DNA from: Peptostreptococcaceae bacterium pGA-8
GTDB taxonomy: Bacteria > Bacillota > Clostridia > Peptostreptococcales > Anaerovoracaceae
DNA: 64,000 bases
Assembly (NCBI GenBank): GCA_900112915.1
Contig: FONK01000002.1
Coordinates: 62,001 to 126,000, forward strand
Direction: 5' to 3'
Below are positions 1 through 8,596 of this stretch, one piece after another; positions within the stretch are counted from its first letter, which is position 1, and every line of letters begins with the position of its first letter. Position numbers and translations under genes: made by a program. The notes beneath the pieces are model-generated. The model worked only from the letters and a program-made list of their open reading frames with translations. It was not told where the DNA came from and did not search any database.

Positions 1-1794
1 GGCTGGATTACTGCTGTTCTATATTTGGTTGGTGCCGGTTTTTCAGTGCTGGCAGGCTTCTTCGGCATGAAGGTTGCTACTCTTGGAAATGTGAGAACAG
101 CTTGGGCTGCTAAAGAAGCAGGAATGCCTAAGGCTCTTAAAATCGCTTTCAGAAGTGGTGCTGTAATGGGTCTTTGTGTATCAGGACTTGGTCTGCTGGG
201 TCTTGGTGTTGTATGTGTCGTACTTGATCTTGCTACTGTTGTTCAGTGCATTACAGGCTTTGGACTTGGTGCTTCATCGATGGCTCTATTTGGAAGAGTT
301 GGCGGTGGTATTTACACTAAGGCTGCAGACGTTGGTGCCGACCTTGTGGGTAAGGTTGAAGCCGGTATTCCTGAAGACGACCCAAGAAACCCTGCAGTTA
401 TTGCAGACAATGTAGGTGACAATGTAGGTGACGTTGCCGGAATGGGTTCAGACCTTTTCGAATCATATGTCGGTTCAATTATTTCTTCCATCACTCTTGC
501 TGCAGTTGCTGTTGTAAATCAACCAATGACTACAAACTTTTCTGAGTCTACAGCTGCCTTATTCCCATTAATCCTATCAGGTATCGGTATTATGGCATCT
601 GTAATCGGAATTTTAATGGTTAAGGGTAAGGATGGTTCAAATCCTGCTACCGCTTTAAATCTTGGTACATATGTAAGCGGTATAATCGTTATCATTGCTT
701 CTATCGTATTAAGTAAGCAGATGCTTGGTAGCCTTAACTATGCTTGGGCGATTATCTCCGGTCTTTTAGCCGGTATTGCTATCGGTAAAATCACTGAAAT
801 TTATACTTCAGCTGACTACAAACATGTTAAGAAGATTGCGGAACAGTCTCAGACAGGTGCTGCAACTACAATAATTAGTGGACTTGGTGTAGGTATGATG
901 TCCACATTCTGGCCAATTATTTTTATTGGTATAGGTATATTCGTTGCATTCCAGTTTGCCGGACTTTATGGAATCGGTCTTGCAGCTGTAGGTATGCTTT
1001 CAACTACAGGTATGACTGTTGCCGTTGACGCTTACGGTCCTGTGTCTGATAATGCCGGTGGTATTGCTGAAATGGCTGAGCTTCCGGAAGAAGTTAGAGA
1101 AATTACAGATAAGCTTGATTCAGTTGGTAATACAACTGCTGCTATTGGTAAAGGCTTTGCAATTGGCTCAGCTGCTCTTACAGCTTTAGCATTATTTGCT
1201 TCATATGCTACAGTTGCTAAGCTGGACATGGTAAGCTTACTTGACCCGATTGTTATTATCGGACTATTCATCGGAGCTATGCTACCGTTCCTATTCTCTG
1301 CTATGACAATGAATTCAGTAGGCAGAGCTGCTAATCAGATGATTGAAGAGGTTAGAAGACAGTTCAGAGAAGATTCCGGAATTATGGCAGGAACTTCAAA
1401 GCCTGATTATGCTAGATGTGTTGACATCTCAACCGGTGCCGCTCTTAAAGAAATGGTAGCTCCAGGCTTAATGGCAATTGTAGCTCCACTTGTTGTAGGA
1501 TTTGTTCTAGGTGCCGCTGCTCTTGCAGGAATGCTTGCAGGCGCACTTTCTGCAGGTGTACTTCTTGCAGTAATGATGGCTAATGCCGGTGGTGCTTGGG
1601 ATAATGCTAAGAAATTTATTGAAGTTGGTAATTACGGTGGAAAAGGATCCGATCCTCATAAAGCTGCTGTAGTTGGTGACACAGTAGGTGACCCATTCAA
1701 GGATACATCAGGACCTTCAATCAATATTCTTATTAAACTTATGACTATTGTTGCAGTGGTATTTGCTCCACTGTTCGGATCAGGCTTACTGTAA
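1..1794 (+). CDS. hppA: K+-dependent membrane-bound pyrophosphatase, 5' end cut by window
   Basis: This integral membrane enzyme couples hydrolysis of pyrophosphate to outward pumping of H+ or Na+. The frame is open from base 1, so the visible 597 residues lack roughly the first 70-100 of the usual 660-700. The pyrophosphate/Mg2+-binding segment lies at bases 328-470, with the [11 protein letters not shown] motif followed by the Asp/Asn-rich [12 protein letters not shown] repeat. A second Asp-rich block ([15 protein letters not shown]) lies near 1672-1716. The GNTTAA motif near 1126-1143 has Ala where K+-independent enzymes have Lys, which marks the K+-dependent class; many members of that class pump Na+. 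The pumped ion cannot be told from sequence alone. The gene ends at a strong terminator and is followed by an Na+/H+ antiporter. Codon choice looks strongly biased, as in highly expressed genes. Confidence 0.96.
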   Translation, partial: GWITAVLYLVGAGFSVLAGFFGMKVATLGNVRTAWAAKEAGMPKALKIAFRSGAVMGLCVSGLGLLGLGVVCVVLDLATVVQCITGFGLGASSMALFGRVGGGIYTKAADVGADLVGKVEAGIPEDDPRNPAVIADNVGDNVGDVAGMGSDLFESYVGSIISSITLAAVAVVNQPMTTNFSESTAALFPLILSGIGIMASVIGILMVKGKDGSNPATALNLGTYVSGIIVIIASIVLSKQMLGSLNYAWAIISGLLAGIAIGKITEIYTSADYKHVKKIAEQSQTGAATTIISGLGVGMMSTFWPIIFIGIGIFVAFQFAGLYGIGLAAVGMLSTTGMTVAVDAYGPVSDNAGGIAEMAELPEEVREITDKLDSVGNTTAAIGKGFAIGSAALTALALFASYATVAKLDMVSLLDPIVIIGLFIGAMLPFLFSAMTMNSVGRAANQMIEEVRRQFREDSGIMAGTSKPDYARCVDISTGAALKEMVAPGLMAIVAPLVVGFVLGAAALAGMLAGALSAGVLLAVMMANAGGAWDNAKKFIEVGNYGGKGSDPHKAAVVGDTVGDPFKDTSGPSINILIKLMTIVAVVFAPLFGSGLL

Positions 1795-1822
1795 GTTGAT
1801 AATATTAAGATATGAAGTGAAA

Positions 1823-1853
1823 TGGGCACAGGCATTGCTTGTGTCCATTTTTT
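1823..1853 (+). terminator. Rho-independent terminator after hppA
   Basis: A stem of about 9-11 bp with two wobbles (GGGCACAGG against TTGTGTCC, 1824-1846) is followed by six T (1848-1853). It sits 29 nt after the hppA stop and only 16 nt before the next start codon, so the next gene must be read through it or use a promoter inside the hppA end. Confidence 0.85.
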
Positions 1854-1869
1854 CCAAATAGGAGATTTT

Positions 1870-3186
1870 ATGGAAAAAGGAAATTGGAAAGCCCTCTGTC
1901 CAATAGGAGTGTTTTTAGTTCTTTACTTAGGCTTGGGGATATTATTTGAATATGTTATGAAAATCCCAATGGGATTTTACAACATACCAATTGTCGTTTC
2001 ATTTTTATTAGCCTTACTTGTAGCTTTTTTACAAAACAGAGCTGTTAAGCTGGATGAAAAATTGACTATTATAGCCAAAGGTGTAGGCGATAAGAATATA
2101 GTTACTATGATTCTTATTTTTATGGCTGCGGGAATATTTGTTGGAGTAGTTGGGAGAGAAAGTGCAGAAAGTGTGGCATATTTCTTATTGTCGATTATTC
2201 CGCCGCAGTTTGCGGTTATTATGCTGTTTATAATAAGCTGTTTTGTATCACTGGCTATGGGGACATCGGTCGGTACAATTACGCTGATTACCCCTATTGC
2301 AGTAGCTGTGGCTAAGGGCTCAGGCTTTGACATTCCACTGTGTGTCGGAACCGTAATGGGTGGAGCTATGTTTGGAGATAATTTATCCTTTATCTCTGAT
2401 ACAACCATTGCAGCATGTAACGGACAGGGTTGTGCTATGCAGGATAAGTTTAAGGCAAATTTTGCAATAGCACTTCCGGCAGCATTGGTAACTTTGGCAA
2501 TTATATTTGCAAAGACCTTTGGAACTGATATCGGTGAGCCAATGAAAATGGAATATAATTTAGTTCAGATAATTCCATACTTACTGGTTCTGATAGGGGG
2601 AATTGTCGGCATTAACGTATTCATTGTTCTTATTATAGGTATACTTTCAGGCTCAGCTATAGTGCTGGCTACAGGAGCAACCAAGGCGACCGAGCTGTTG
2701 GCAAATATGGGTTCCGGGGCAGCCGGAATGTATGAAACTACCATGGTGGCAATTTTAGTTTCTGCAATATGTGCTTTGATACATAAATATGGTGGATTTA
2801 CGGCGCTTCTTGGATTCATTAGGAAGGTATTTAAGAGTAAGAATAATGTAAAGCTTGGAATGGGATTATTAGTAGGAGCTATGGATATTGCCACAGCCAA
2901 TAACACTGTTGCCATAGTAATGGCAAATCCTATTGCAAAAGAAATGGCTGACGAATTCGATATAACTCCACAGAACACGGCATCACTTCTAGATACATTT
3001 TCTTGTGTATTCCAAGGAATAATTCCCTATGGTGCTCAGATGCTTGTGGCTGTCTCCGCAGCTAATGAGTTAGGCGGAAATTTATCTGCATTCCAGGTTA
3101 TTCCTAATCTGTTTTATCCATTTGTACTTTTAATAAGCTCATTGGTATTCATATACTTTGTGCCGGAAAAGAAATGGAATAAATAG
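1870..3186 (+). CDS. nhaC: NhaC-family Na+/H+ antiporter
   Basis: A polytopic membrane protein of 438 residues with about ten to twelve hydrophobic segments. The family signature [15 protein letters not shown] lies about one third into the protein, and a second signature with MANPIAKEM and [16 protein letters not shown] lies near the C-terminus. Members exchange external H+ for internal Na+ or similar ion or carboxylate pairs. The ATG at 1870 is chosen because AGGAG at 1860-1864 lies 5 nt upstream; an in-frame ATG at 1822 would begin inside the terminator hairpin and has no binding site. The gene follows hppA and precedes a bidirectional terminator. The exact substrate is inferred; some NhaC homologues exchange malate/lactate or arginine/ornithine-like substrates. 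Confidence 0.88.
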   Translation: MEKGNWKALCPIGVFLVLYLGLGILFEYVMKIPMGFYNIPIVVSFLLALLVAFLQNRAVKLDEKLTIIAKGVGDKNIVTMILIFMAAGIFVGVVGRESAESVAYFLLSIIPPQFAVIMLFIISCFVSLAMGTSVGTITLITPIAVAVAKGSGFDIPLCVGTVMGGAMFGDNLSFISDTTIAACNGQGCAMQDKFKANFAIALPAALVTLAIIFAKTFGTDIGEPMKMEYNLVQIIPYLLVLIGGIVGINVFIVLIIGILSGSAIVLATGATKATELLANMGSGAAGMYETTMVAILVSAICALIHKYGGFTALLGFIRKVFKSKNNVKLGMGLLVGAMDIATANNTVAIVMANPIAKEMADEFDITPQNTASLLDTFSCVFQGIIPYGAQMLVAVSAANELGGNLSAFQVIPNLFYPFVLLISSLVFIYFVPEKKWNK

Positions 3187-3200
3187 GGGATAATATAGTA

Positions 3201-3254
3201 AAAAACAGGCTATCCACTTGAAAGCTTAGCTGCTCAATCGGGATAGCCTTTTTA
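3201..3254. terminator. Bidirectional terminator between nhaC and crt
   Basis: AGGCTATCC (3207-3215) and GGATAGCCT (3241-3249) form a 9-bp stem. The A run before it and the T run after it let it serve both convergent genes. Confidence 0.85.
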
Positions 3255-3281
3255 TTGCTATTTGATAAATTGTTATTGAAA

Positions 3282-4058
3282 CTACTTATTTTTAAATTCA
3301 GGAGCTCTCTTATTTAAGAATGCATCCATTCCTTCAGTCTTATCTTCAGAACCAAAGGCAGCAGTAAATGTTTCGATTTCGAACTTACTTGCTGATTTCA
3401 TATCCATATCGTATCCATGATTAATTGCAGCCTTAGCAGTTGCAACCGCAATAGGAGCCTTGGAAATGATCGTATTAGCTACTTTTTCAGCAGCCTCCAT
3501 TAAAGCTTCAGGTTCGGCAATTTGTTCAACCAGGCCGATTCTGTAAGCCTCATCAGCACCGATCATGTTTGCAGTCATGATGAGATATTTTGCCATTCCT
3601 TTGCCGACTAATCTTGATAATCTCTGTGTTCCGCCAAATCCGGGGATGATTCCAAGACCGACTTCCGGCTGACCGAATTTAGCCTTGGTTGAAGCTATTC
3701 TGATATCGCAAGCCATTGAAAGCTCACATCCGCCTCCAAGAGCAAAGCCATTAACAGCAGCTATAATCGGCTTTTCTATAGCTTCCATATAATTCATAAG
3801 CTTATGACCCAGTATCATCATATTTCTGCCTTCAAGAGCATTCATTTGACTCATCTGTGCAATGTCTGCACCGGCAACAAAGGCCTTTCCTTCACCGGTC
3901 AGGATGACACATCTTACAGCCTCATCTGCTTCAACCTTTGAGAATGCATCATAAAGCTCATTTAGGACATCCTCATTTAAAGCATTAAGTGCCTTAGGTC
4001 TGTCAATTGTAATGTAGCCAATAGCGTCTTTTACTTCAAATTTGATATTTTCGTACAT
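3282..4058 (-). CDS. crt: Enoyl-CoA hydratase / crotonase family protein
   Basis: A 258-residue crotonase-fold enzyme that hydrates short-chain enoyl-CoA, for example crotonyl-CoA with 3-hydroxybutyryl-CoA. The oxyanion-hole segment AGADIAQM is at residues 62-69 and the second oxyanion segment LGGG at 107-110. The two catalytic glutamates of hydratases are present: E112 in GGGCELS and E132 in GQPEVGLG. The start has AAAGGAG 7-8 nt upstream. In butyrate-forming clostridia crt is usually joined to bcd, etfAB, thl and hbd; none of these is adjacent here. A promoter of its own overlaps the end of thiT. The symbol rests on family resemblance; other enoyl-CoA substrates are possible. Confidence 0.88.
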   Translation of the reverse strand: MYENIKFEVKDAIGYITIDRPKALNALNEDVLNELYDAFSKVEADEAVRCVILTGEGKAFVAGADIAQMSQMNALEGRNMMILGHKLMNYMEAIEKPIIAAVNGFALGGGCELSMACDIRIASTKAKFGQPEVGLGIIPGFGGTQRLSRLVGKGMAKYLIMTANMIGADEAYRIGLVEQIAEPEALMEAAEKVANTIISKAPIAVATAKAAINHGYDMDMKSASKFEIETFTAAFGSEDKTEGMDAFLNKRAPEFKNK

Positions 4059-4098
4059 TTTTACTCTCCTTTATTAAGTAGAAACTATATTTGTTAAT

Positions 4099-4127
4099 AA
4101 TATAACATTTTATATTCGACTTTTCAA
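4099..4127 (-). promoter_or_regulatory. Sigma-A promoter for crt, overlapping the thiT stop
   Basis: On the minus strand TTGAAA (4122-4127), a 17-nt spacer and TATATT (4099-4104) match the housekeeping consensus. The -35 box lies in the last codons of thiT, so crt can be expressed apart from the thiamine genes. Confidence 0.65.
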
Positions 4128-4742
4128 CCTATAAAAAGCATTCTTTACCATCGGAAGGGAAATAATTATTACGGTTATGACACCTTCGGCAAAGATATAA
4201 GTGAAATTATACCATAAAGACCAAGTGACAGGGTTGAAGCCTTCAGGAGTATACTCTGCAAAGAATATTATTCCGGATAAAACAGCGCAGGCGTATCTTC
4301 CAATTATAGCTGTAATATATCCGATGGCAAGTCCATTTTTCATCTTGGAAAATATACCCGATAAACCTAGGGCACCAAAGGCGATGGGATAGTCCAAAAG
4401 CATTTGTGCAGGATGAATAACATATGGCCCGAATATTAAATTTAAAAGCCCCAGGCAAATTCCCGCTATAACACCTCGTCTAACGCCATAAAAATATCCT
4501 ACAATTACAATTGGCAGCATGCTGAATGCAGTAACTGAGCCGCCTTGAGGCATTTCAAATACCTTTATAAGCCCAAGCCCCACAGCCAGAGCTATCATGA
4601 GAGCTGAAACCGTCATAGCTTTAACATCTACTTTTTCCTTCCGCTCTTTTCCGGTCGGAATCAGAATAAGCAAAAAAATAATAGCAATAATAGCTACAAC
4701 TACAGCCTTACCAAGAGTTGATTCAAAAAAACTTTGTAACAT
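4110..4742 (-). CDS. thiT: Energy-coupled thiamine transporter substrate-binding subunit ThiT
   Basis: The S component of an ECF transporter for thiamine, about six membrane segments, 210 residues. The ThiT signature is clear: GPYVIHPAQMLLDYPIAF in the middle and a C-terminal YNFTYIFAE segment that corresponds to the thiamine-binding end. It needs the shared EcfA, EcfA' and EcfT energising module, which is not in this window. The ATG at 4742 is preceded by GGAGGT; a possible TTG start four codons upstream would overlap that site and is rejected. It lies directly after thiN, so uptake and phosphorylation of thiamine are encoded side by side. The N-terminal hydrophobic segment of about 25 residues before the core is longer than in some relatives. 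Confidence 0.93.
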   Translation of the reverse strand: MLQSFFESTLGKAVVVAIIAIIFLLILIPTGKERKEKVDVKAMTVSALMIALAVGLGLIKVFEMPQGGSVTAFSMLPIVIVGYFYGVRRGVIAGICLGLLNLIFGPYVIHPAQMLLDYPIAFGALGLSGIFSKMKNGLAIGYITAIIGRYACAVLSGIIFFAEYTPEGFNPVTWSLWYNFTYIFAEGVITVIIISLPMVKNAFYRLKSRI

Positions 4743-4827
4743 CGCAACCTCCAAATGTTTATTATTATATTTATTAAATCTTCATTCAGCATAATTTGAA
4801 AAGCAAGCTTTGTCAATTAATTATGGG

Positions 4828-5493
4828 CTAATCAGAAGATAAAACTGCAAGAACAAGACCGTCATCAAAGGAAATAATTCCATTCTCCTCTAAAATTTCA
4901 TTGCTCACTCCCAAGGTAGAATCAAAGGATAGAATAGCATTTTCCAAGGTGTATTTTGTTCCACTGACAAAAAAGCCGTAGGTCTTAGGTGTTAAACTGG
5001 AAAGACCGAGGTACTTGAAGGCTGCCTCTCTAGGAATAATATGTTTTCCGGGAGATAAGACCTGACATTTATTATGCCCGTCTATTATATAAATAGATGT
5101 GCCGTGATTTGAAAAATTTAGGGCATATTTAATAAGAATAGCTATATTACCCATTGTATGATCAAATCGACTATTAAGTCCTCCTAAGATGGTTATGGAC
5201 TTGGGATTCAGACTCATAGCATAGTCCAGAGCAGCCTCGGAGTCAGTCAAGTCCTTTTCTGTCGGAAGAATGGATATTTTGTCTGATATATCCGGCTTAT
5301 ACAATGAAGGCAGCTTAGCAGAGTCGAAATCCCCGATATACATATCTACTGATATGTCATTGCTTTCAGCATATAAGTAACCGGCATCAGCTGCTATGAT
5401 ATAATCGTAAGAATCGGTATCGCAAGAAATTACAGTTTCAGGATGAATTTTAGATGTTATTATTAAAATTTTATTAATTTGAAGTTTTTTCAT
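4828..5493 (-). CDS. thiN: Thiamine pyrophosphokinase
   Basis: Transfers pyrophosphate from ATP to thiamine, giving thiamine diphosphate directly. Visible motifs are AADAG near residue 35, GDFDS near 56, PTEKDLTDSEAA near 77 and GGLNSRFDHTMGN near 105, in the order of the family, followed by a beta-rich C-terminal half. The family is usually 210-220 residues; the ATG at 5493 gives 221. An in-frame ATG at 5514 would add seven residues; neither has a strong ribosome binding site, so the start is uncertain. Its partner thiT follows 85 nt downstream on the same strand. No thiamine pyrophosphate riboswitch was seen upstream of either gene. Confidence 0.93.
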   Translation of the reverse strand: MKKLQINKILIITSKIHPETVISCDTDSYDYIIAADAGYLYAESNDISVDMYIGDFDSAKLPSLYKPDISDKISILPTEKDLTDSEAALDYAMSLNPKSITILGGLNSRFDHTMGNIAILIKYALNFSNHGTSIYIIDGHNKCQVLSPGKHIIPREAAFKYLGLSSLTPKTYGFFVSGTKYTLENAILSFDSTLGVSNEILEENGIISFDDGLVLAVLSSD

Positions 5494-5514
5494 AAATTTA
5501 CCACATAAAAACAT

Positions 5515-5583
5515 TTGTTAATTTTTTTAATACATTATATAATAAAGTTGACAAATTTTAAATAGGTTTAAACTATTAGGAGG
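5515..5583. promoter_or_regulatory. Divergent promoter region of thiN and the DUF975-like gene
   Basis: On the minus strand TTTAAA, 17 nt and TATAAT (the -10 box at 5534-5539) can serve thiN. On the plus strand a perfect TTGACA (5548-5553) faces the next gene, though its -10 box is weak (AACTAT at 5571-5576 after 17 nt). GGAGG at about 5578-5583 is the ribosome binding site of that gene. The two promoters overlap, so they may compete for polymerase. Confidence 0.45.
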
Positions 5584-5589
5584 CAAGAT

Positions 5590-6693
5590 ATGAATAAAGA
5601 GCATGTAATTGTTGATGCACCGGCACATGTTATTAGAGAGATTGCACGACAAAAATTAAAAGATAATTGGAAGGGTTTTGTAATAGCGGTTTTTGTAGCT
5701 GAGCTTATTACATCAGTTATAGTTTCAATCCTTAAATTCCTTTTTCCATTAGATATTTCTGGTGTTTTAGGAAATGATATGGGCTATGGACTGCAGAACG
5801 AGAGTGCGGTATTCCTTTCAGCAATAAGGCAAGCGAATGCTGCTAACTCAAATTTCTCTGTTATTGCAAGCATTTACACCATAGCAGTAGCAGGAGCTGT
5901 AGCTCTGGGTATGGCTCACTTTACCTTAAGGTTTTTAAAGGATAAAAATACAGATATTGGAAATCTTTTCTTTGGATTTACCAATTATTTACCGGCATTG
6001 GGATTGTCTTTGCTTGAATCATTTATAATAACAATTCCGGCATTTATAATAGGTGGTATTATTGGGATTTTCATAGGTGTTGGATTGCTTAGCGGCAGCG
6101 GAATTGCAGGATTTCTGATAATAATTCTCATAATATGTTTTATGTCATATTTAGTATATGTTTCATTAGGTCTTGCTTTCTCGGAGTTTTTCCTGGCTGA
6201 TGATTTATCTGTTGGAGTCATAGGAGCAATTAAGTCAAGCTGGAAGCATATGAAAGGGAATAGACCGGGTTTATTCGGATTTTTACTGAGCTATTTTGGA
6301 TGGGCATTTTTAGCTATAATTGGCACCGGTTTTATCGGCCTGTTGATTCATCTGATTACCGGTGATGGACTGATCAACGTTATTTTAACCTCTGCCATTG
6401 CAACAATTCCTCTATACTTTTTCACTACCTACCTGAATGTGGGAAAGGGCGTATATTATAAGATGCTGGTGGGCAAGATAGTTTCCGAACAAAAATTTAC
6501 AGATATGACCTATTCCATCACAGAAGACGATACAGGCGCAGAGAAGGGGATAGATTCTGAAGACAACGGATTCGGGAAGACATCTGATGAAATCGTTGAT
6601 GCCGACAATGAAAATAAATCTGAAGCTGAAGCAATTGAACATGTTGAAGCGGAGACTGCTGAAGCTCTTGGAGAGGAAGAAAAGGCAGATTAA
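5590..6693 (+). CDS. DUF975-like integral membrane protein with acidic C-terminal tail
   Basis: Function unknown. The N-terminal 20 residues are polar, then about six hydrophobic segments are spread over residues 28-290: near 28-50, 92-115, 140-180, 185-205, 235-262 and 268-290. The layout, with an IREIARQKLKDNW-like lead-in and loops rich in Phe and Gly, resembles the DUF975 family of bacterial membrane proteins. The last 60 residues are very acidic, with many Glu and Asp, and look disordered and cytoplasmic. A strong AGGAGG site precedes the ATG. It stands alone between divergent thiN and a terminator shared with the convergent pseudouridine synthase gene. Confidence 0.75.
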   Translation: MNKEHVIVDAPAHVIREIARQKLKDNWKGFVIAVFVAELITSVIVSILKFLFPLDISGVLGNDMGYGLQNESAVFLSAIRQANAANSNFSVIASIYTIAVAGAVALGMAHFTLRFLKDKNTDIGNLFFGFTNYLPALGLSLLESFIITIPAFIIGGIIGIFIGVGLLSGSGIAGFLIIILIICFMSYLVYVSLGLAFSEFFLADDLSVGVIGAIKSSWKHMKGNRPGLFGFLLSYFGWAFLAIIGTGFIGLLIHLITGDGLINVILTSAIATIPLYFFTTYLNVGKGVYYKMLVGKIVSEQKFTDMTYSITEDDTGAEKGIDSEDNGFGKTSDEIVDADNENKSEAEAIEHVEAETAEALGEEEKAD

Positions 6694-6712
6694 ATAATTA
6701 AATAAGCGATAA

Positions 6713-6766
6713 GGAAAACAACCCTTGTATGGCAGTATATAAATTCTGCAAAAGGGTTGTTTCTCA
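6713..6766. terminator. Bidirectional terminator
   Basis: AACAACCCTT and AAGGGTTGTT form a 10-bp stem around a loop of about 24 nt, with an A-rich left side and T-rich right side. It can end transcripts from both convergent genes. Confidence 0.8.
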
Positions 6767-7675
6767 TTACAGGTTTCGTATCAGCTTTAGAGCTTGCTCT
6801 ATGTCATCCGGAAGCTTGGCTGTTATTTCTATAGGGCATTCACTTACAGGATGGACGAAGGATAATTTATATGCATGAAGAGCTTGTCTGTTTATAAGCA
6901 TACTACCGTCTCCACCATATAGAGAATCGCCAACAATCGGATATCCGATATGTGACAAATGAACACGTATTTGATGAGTACGACCGGTTTCCAGTCGCAA
7001 ATCCACCAAACTGTAGTCTTGTCCATCTTTTGTCATTCTATCAAGGACTGTGACATGGGTAATGGACGGAGAACCGCCGACAGGCATTACTGCACGATGA
7101 ATTGAGCCATCGTCGGGTCTTCCGATTGGTAAATCTATCGTAAACTTATCATCACTGACATTTCCCAAAACGAGAGCTTTATATCTCTTTTGTACGGACT
7201 TTTGACGCATCTGATTTGTGATATGATTTTGAGTGTATGAATTCTTCGCTACGATTAGGAGTCCTGAAGTGTCAGTATCAAGTCTATTGACAAAGCGAAT
7301 CTTATAGCTTTGATTATTATCAATCATATGCTTCATTATGCCATTTGCCAGGGTGTGACACGGACAGCCTCTGGTTGGATGGACTGTAACTCCAAATTGT
7401 TTGTTGATTATGAGAAGATCGTCATCCTCATAGCATATATCAAGGGGAATATTTTCAGGTGGAAAGTCACTCTTTTCATCAGGTAGGCTGATTGACACTA
7501 AATCACCGGTTTTCACCTTTTTCCATCCGGGAGTTTCTACGCCGTTAAGGCATAAGAGCTTGCCAAATTTAATTTTTGTTCTAAAACGAGATGAAAACTT
7601 AAATCTATGTCTTAAAATCCACCTTAATTCCTGTCCGTTATCTTCTTCAGTTGCAATATATTTAAATTTTGACAT
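6767..7675 (-). CDS. RluA-family RNA pseudouridine synthase
   Basis: Converts specific uridines in rRNA or tRNA to pseudouridine. The N-terminal 70 residues resemble an S4-like RNA-binding region, followed by the catalytic domain. The family motif NRLDTDTSG at residues 130-138 carries the expected catalytic Asp (D133); the usual His before Arg is replaced by Asn. Further conserved pieces are LETGRTHQIRVH near 228 and GDSLYGG near 252. The 302 residues fit RluD-like proteins. It is last in the minus-strand group pepF-nadK-this gene, an arrangement in which nadK is often followed by such a synthase in Firmicutes. The target position cannot be decided from sequence. Confidence 0.92.
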   Translation of the reverse strand: MSKFKYIATEEDNGQELRWILRHRFKFSSRFRTKIKFGKLLCLNGVETPGWKKVKTGDLVSISLPDEKSDFPPENIPLDICYEDDDLLIINKQFGVTVHPTRGCPCHTLANGIMKHMIDNNQSYKIRFVNRLDTDTSGLLIVAKNSYTQNHITNQMRQKSVQKRYKALVLGNVSDDKFTIDLPIGRPDDGSIHRAVMPVGGSPSITHVTVLDRMTKDGQDYSLVDLRLETGRTHQIRVHLSHIGYPIVGDSLYGGDGSMLINRQALHAYKLSFVHPVSECPIEITAKLPDDIEQALKLIRNL

Positions 7676-7728
7676 TAATTATTCCTATTCATGTTTTGTT
7701 CTGTTATATAGTATGTGACAAATTTGCT

Positions 7729-8535
7729 CTATAAAAACTTGGTTTTAACCTTATTCCAGAAATCATAATTTTCAAATCTAAGAAGATGAATTTCTTTATC
7801 CGAGAAGGTTACTTCTATTTCTGATACATGTTCATAAACCTTATAGTTACCGTCATATATAATCCTTAAAGCGCTGTCTTTGTCTTTCATATCGGGAACA
7901 ACACCCAGTGAAAGTCCGGAAGGCAGTAAGATGCTTGAAGTAAAAGCTCTATATGCTGTAGTGTTCATAGGTGCAATTGGAGTAACCTGCAATATATTCA
8001 GCCTCGGGTCTACAATAGATCCACCCAGAGAATAGTTATATGCAGTTGAGCCTGCAGGGGTGGCTATTAACAAACCGTCGCCTGAAAAGCGCTCGATAAA
8101 GCTGCCGCCAATGGAAATGTTTAGGTGGATGGAGTGAGTTGAGTTTCCCTTGATTGCCACTTCATTTAATCCAATATGGATGTGTTCCTTGTCATTTTCC
8201 ACAAGTCGCATTTTTACTGTGGTCAGCTTTTGAATAGAATATTTTCCTTGTTCAAAATTGAATATAAATTCATCCAGCTGTGATGGCATAATTTCTTGAA
8301 AAAATCCTAGATGGCCGGTATTGATGCCGATAATTGGTACCTGTGGGAAATCATAATTATGAATTGCCTGTAAGAAGGTACCGTCTCCACCGATTACTAC
8401 CATTAAATCAACCTCTCCGCTAAATGAATTGGCGATTGTATGTCCTGATTTATCCAGCTTAGCAAGAAGCTTTCTCTCCGTACGTCTTGAAGATGGAGTG
8501 CCATTGGCGTAAATAAAAATTTTCTTTTTATCCAT
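7729..8535 (-). CDS. nadK: NAD kinase
   Basis: Phosphorylates NAD+ to NADP+. The GGDGT motif is at residues 49-53. The second signature, with SGDGLLIATPAGSTAYNYS, is near 152-170, followed by the family's conserved block around VTPIAPMN. The length of 268 residues is normal for Gram-positive enzymes. AAAGGA lies 7 nt before the ATG. It sits between pepF and the pseudouridine synthase gene on the same strand. The minus-strand sequence just before it has an imperfect hairpin (TGAGC against GCTCA, about 8551-8575), too weak to call a terminator. Confidence 0.95.
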   Translation of the reverse strand: MDKKKIFIYANGTPSSRRTERKLLAKLDKSGHTIANSFSGEVDLMVVIGGDGTFLQAIHNYDFPQVPIIGINTGHLGFFQEIMPSQLDEFIFNFEQGKYSIQKLTTVKMRLVENDKEHIHIGLNEVAIKGNSTHSIHLNISIGGSFIERFSGDGLLIATPAGSTAYNYSLGGSIVDPRLNILQVTPIAPMNTTAYRAFTSSILLPSGLSLGVVPDMKDKDSALRIIYDGNYKVYEHVSEIEVTFSDKEIHLLRFENYDFWNKVKTKFL

Positions 8536-8596
8536 TTTGAAATCCTTTAAACCTGAGCATAATAATTAGGCTCACCTTTAACTTTTTTGTTATGTA

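Noticed and set aside
1822-1869. In-frame upstream start for the NhaC gene
   Set aside because: The ATG at 1822 lies in the terminator hairpin and has no ribosome binding site; AGGAG supports 1870.
8540-8596. Terminator between pepF and nadK
   Set aside because: The stem has two mismatches in the middle and no proper T run on the minus strand.
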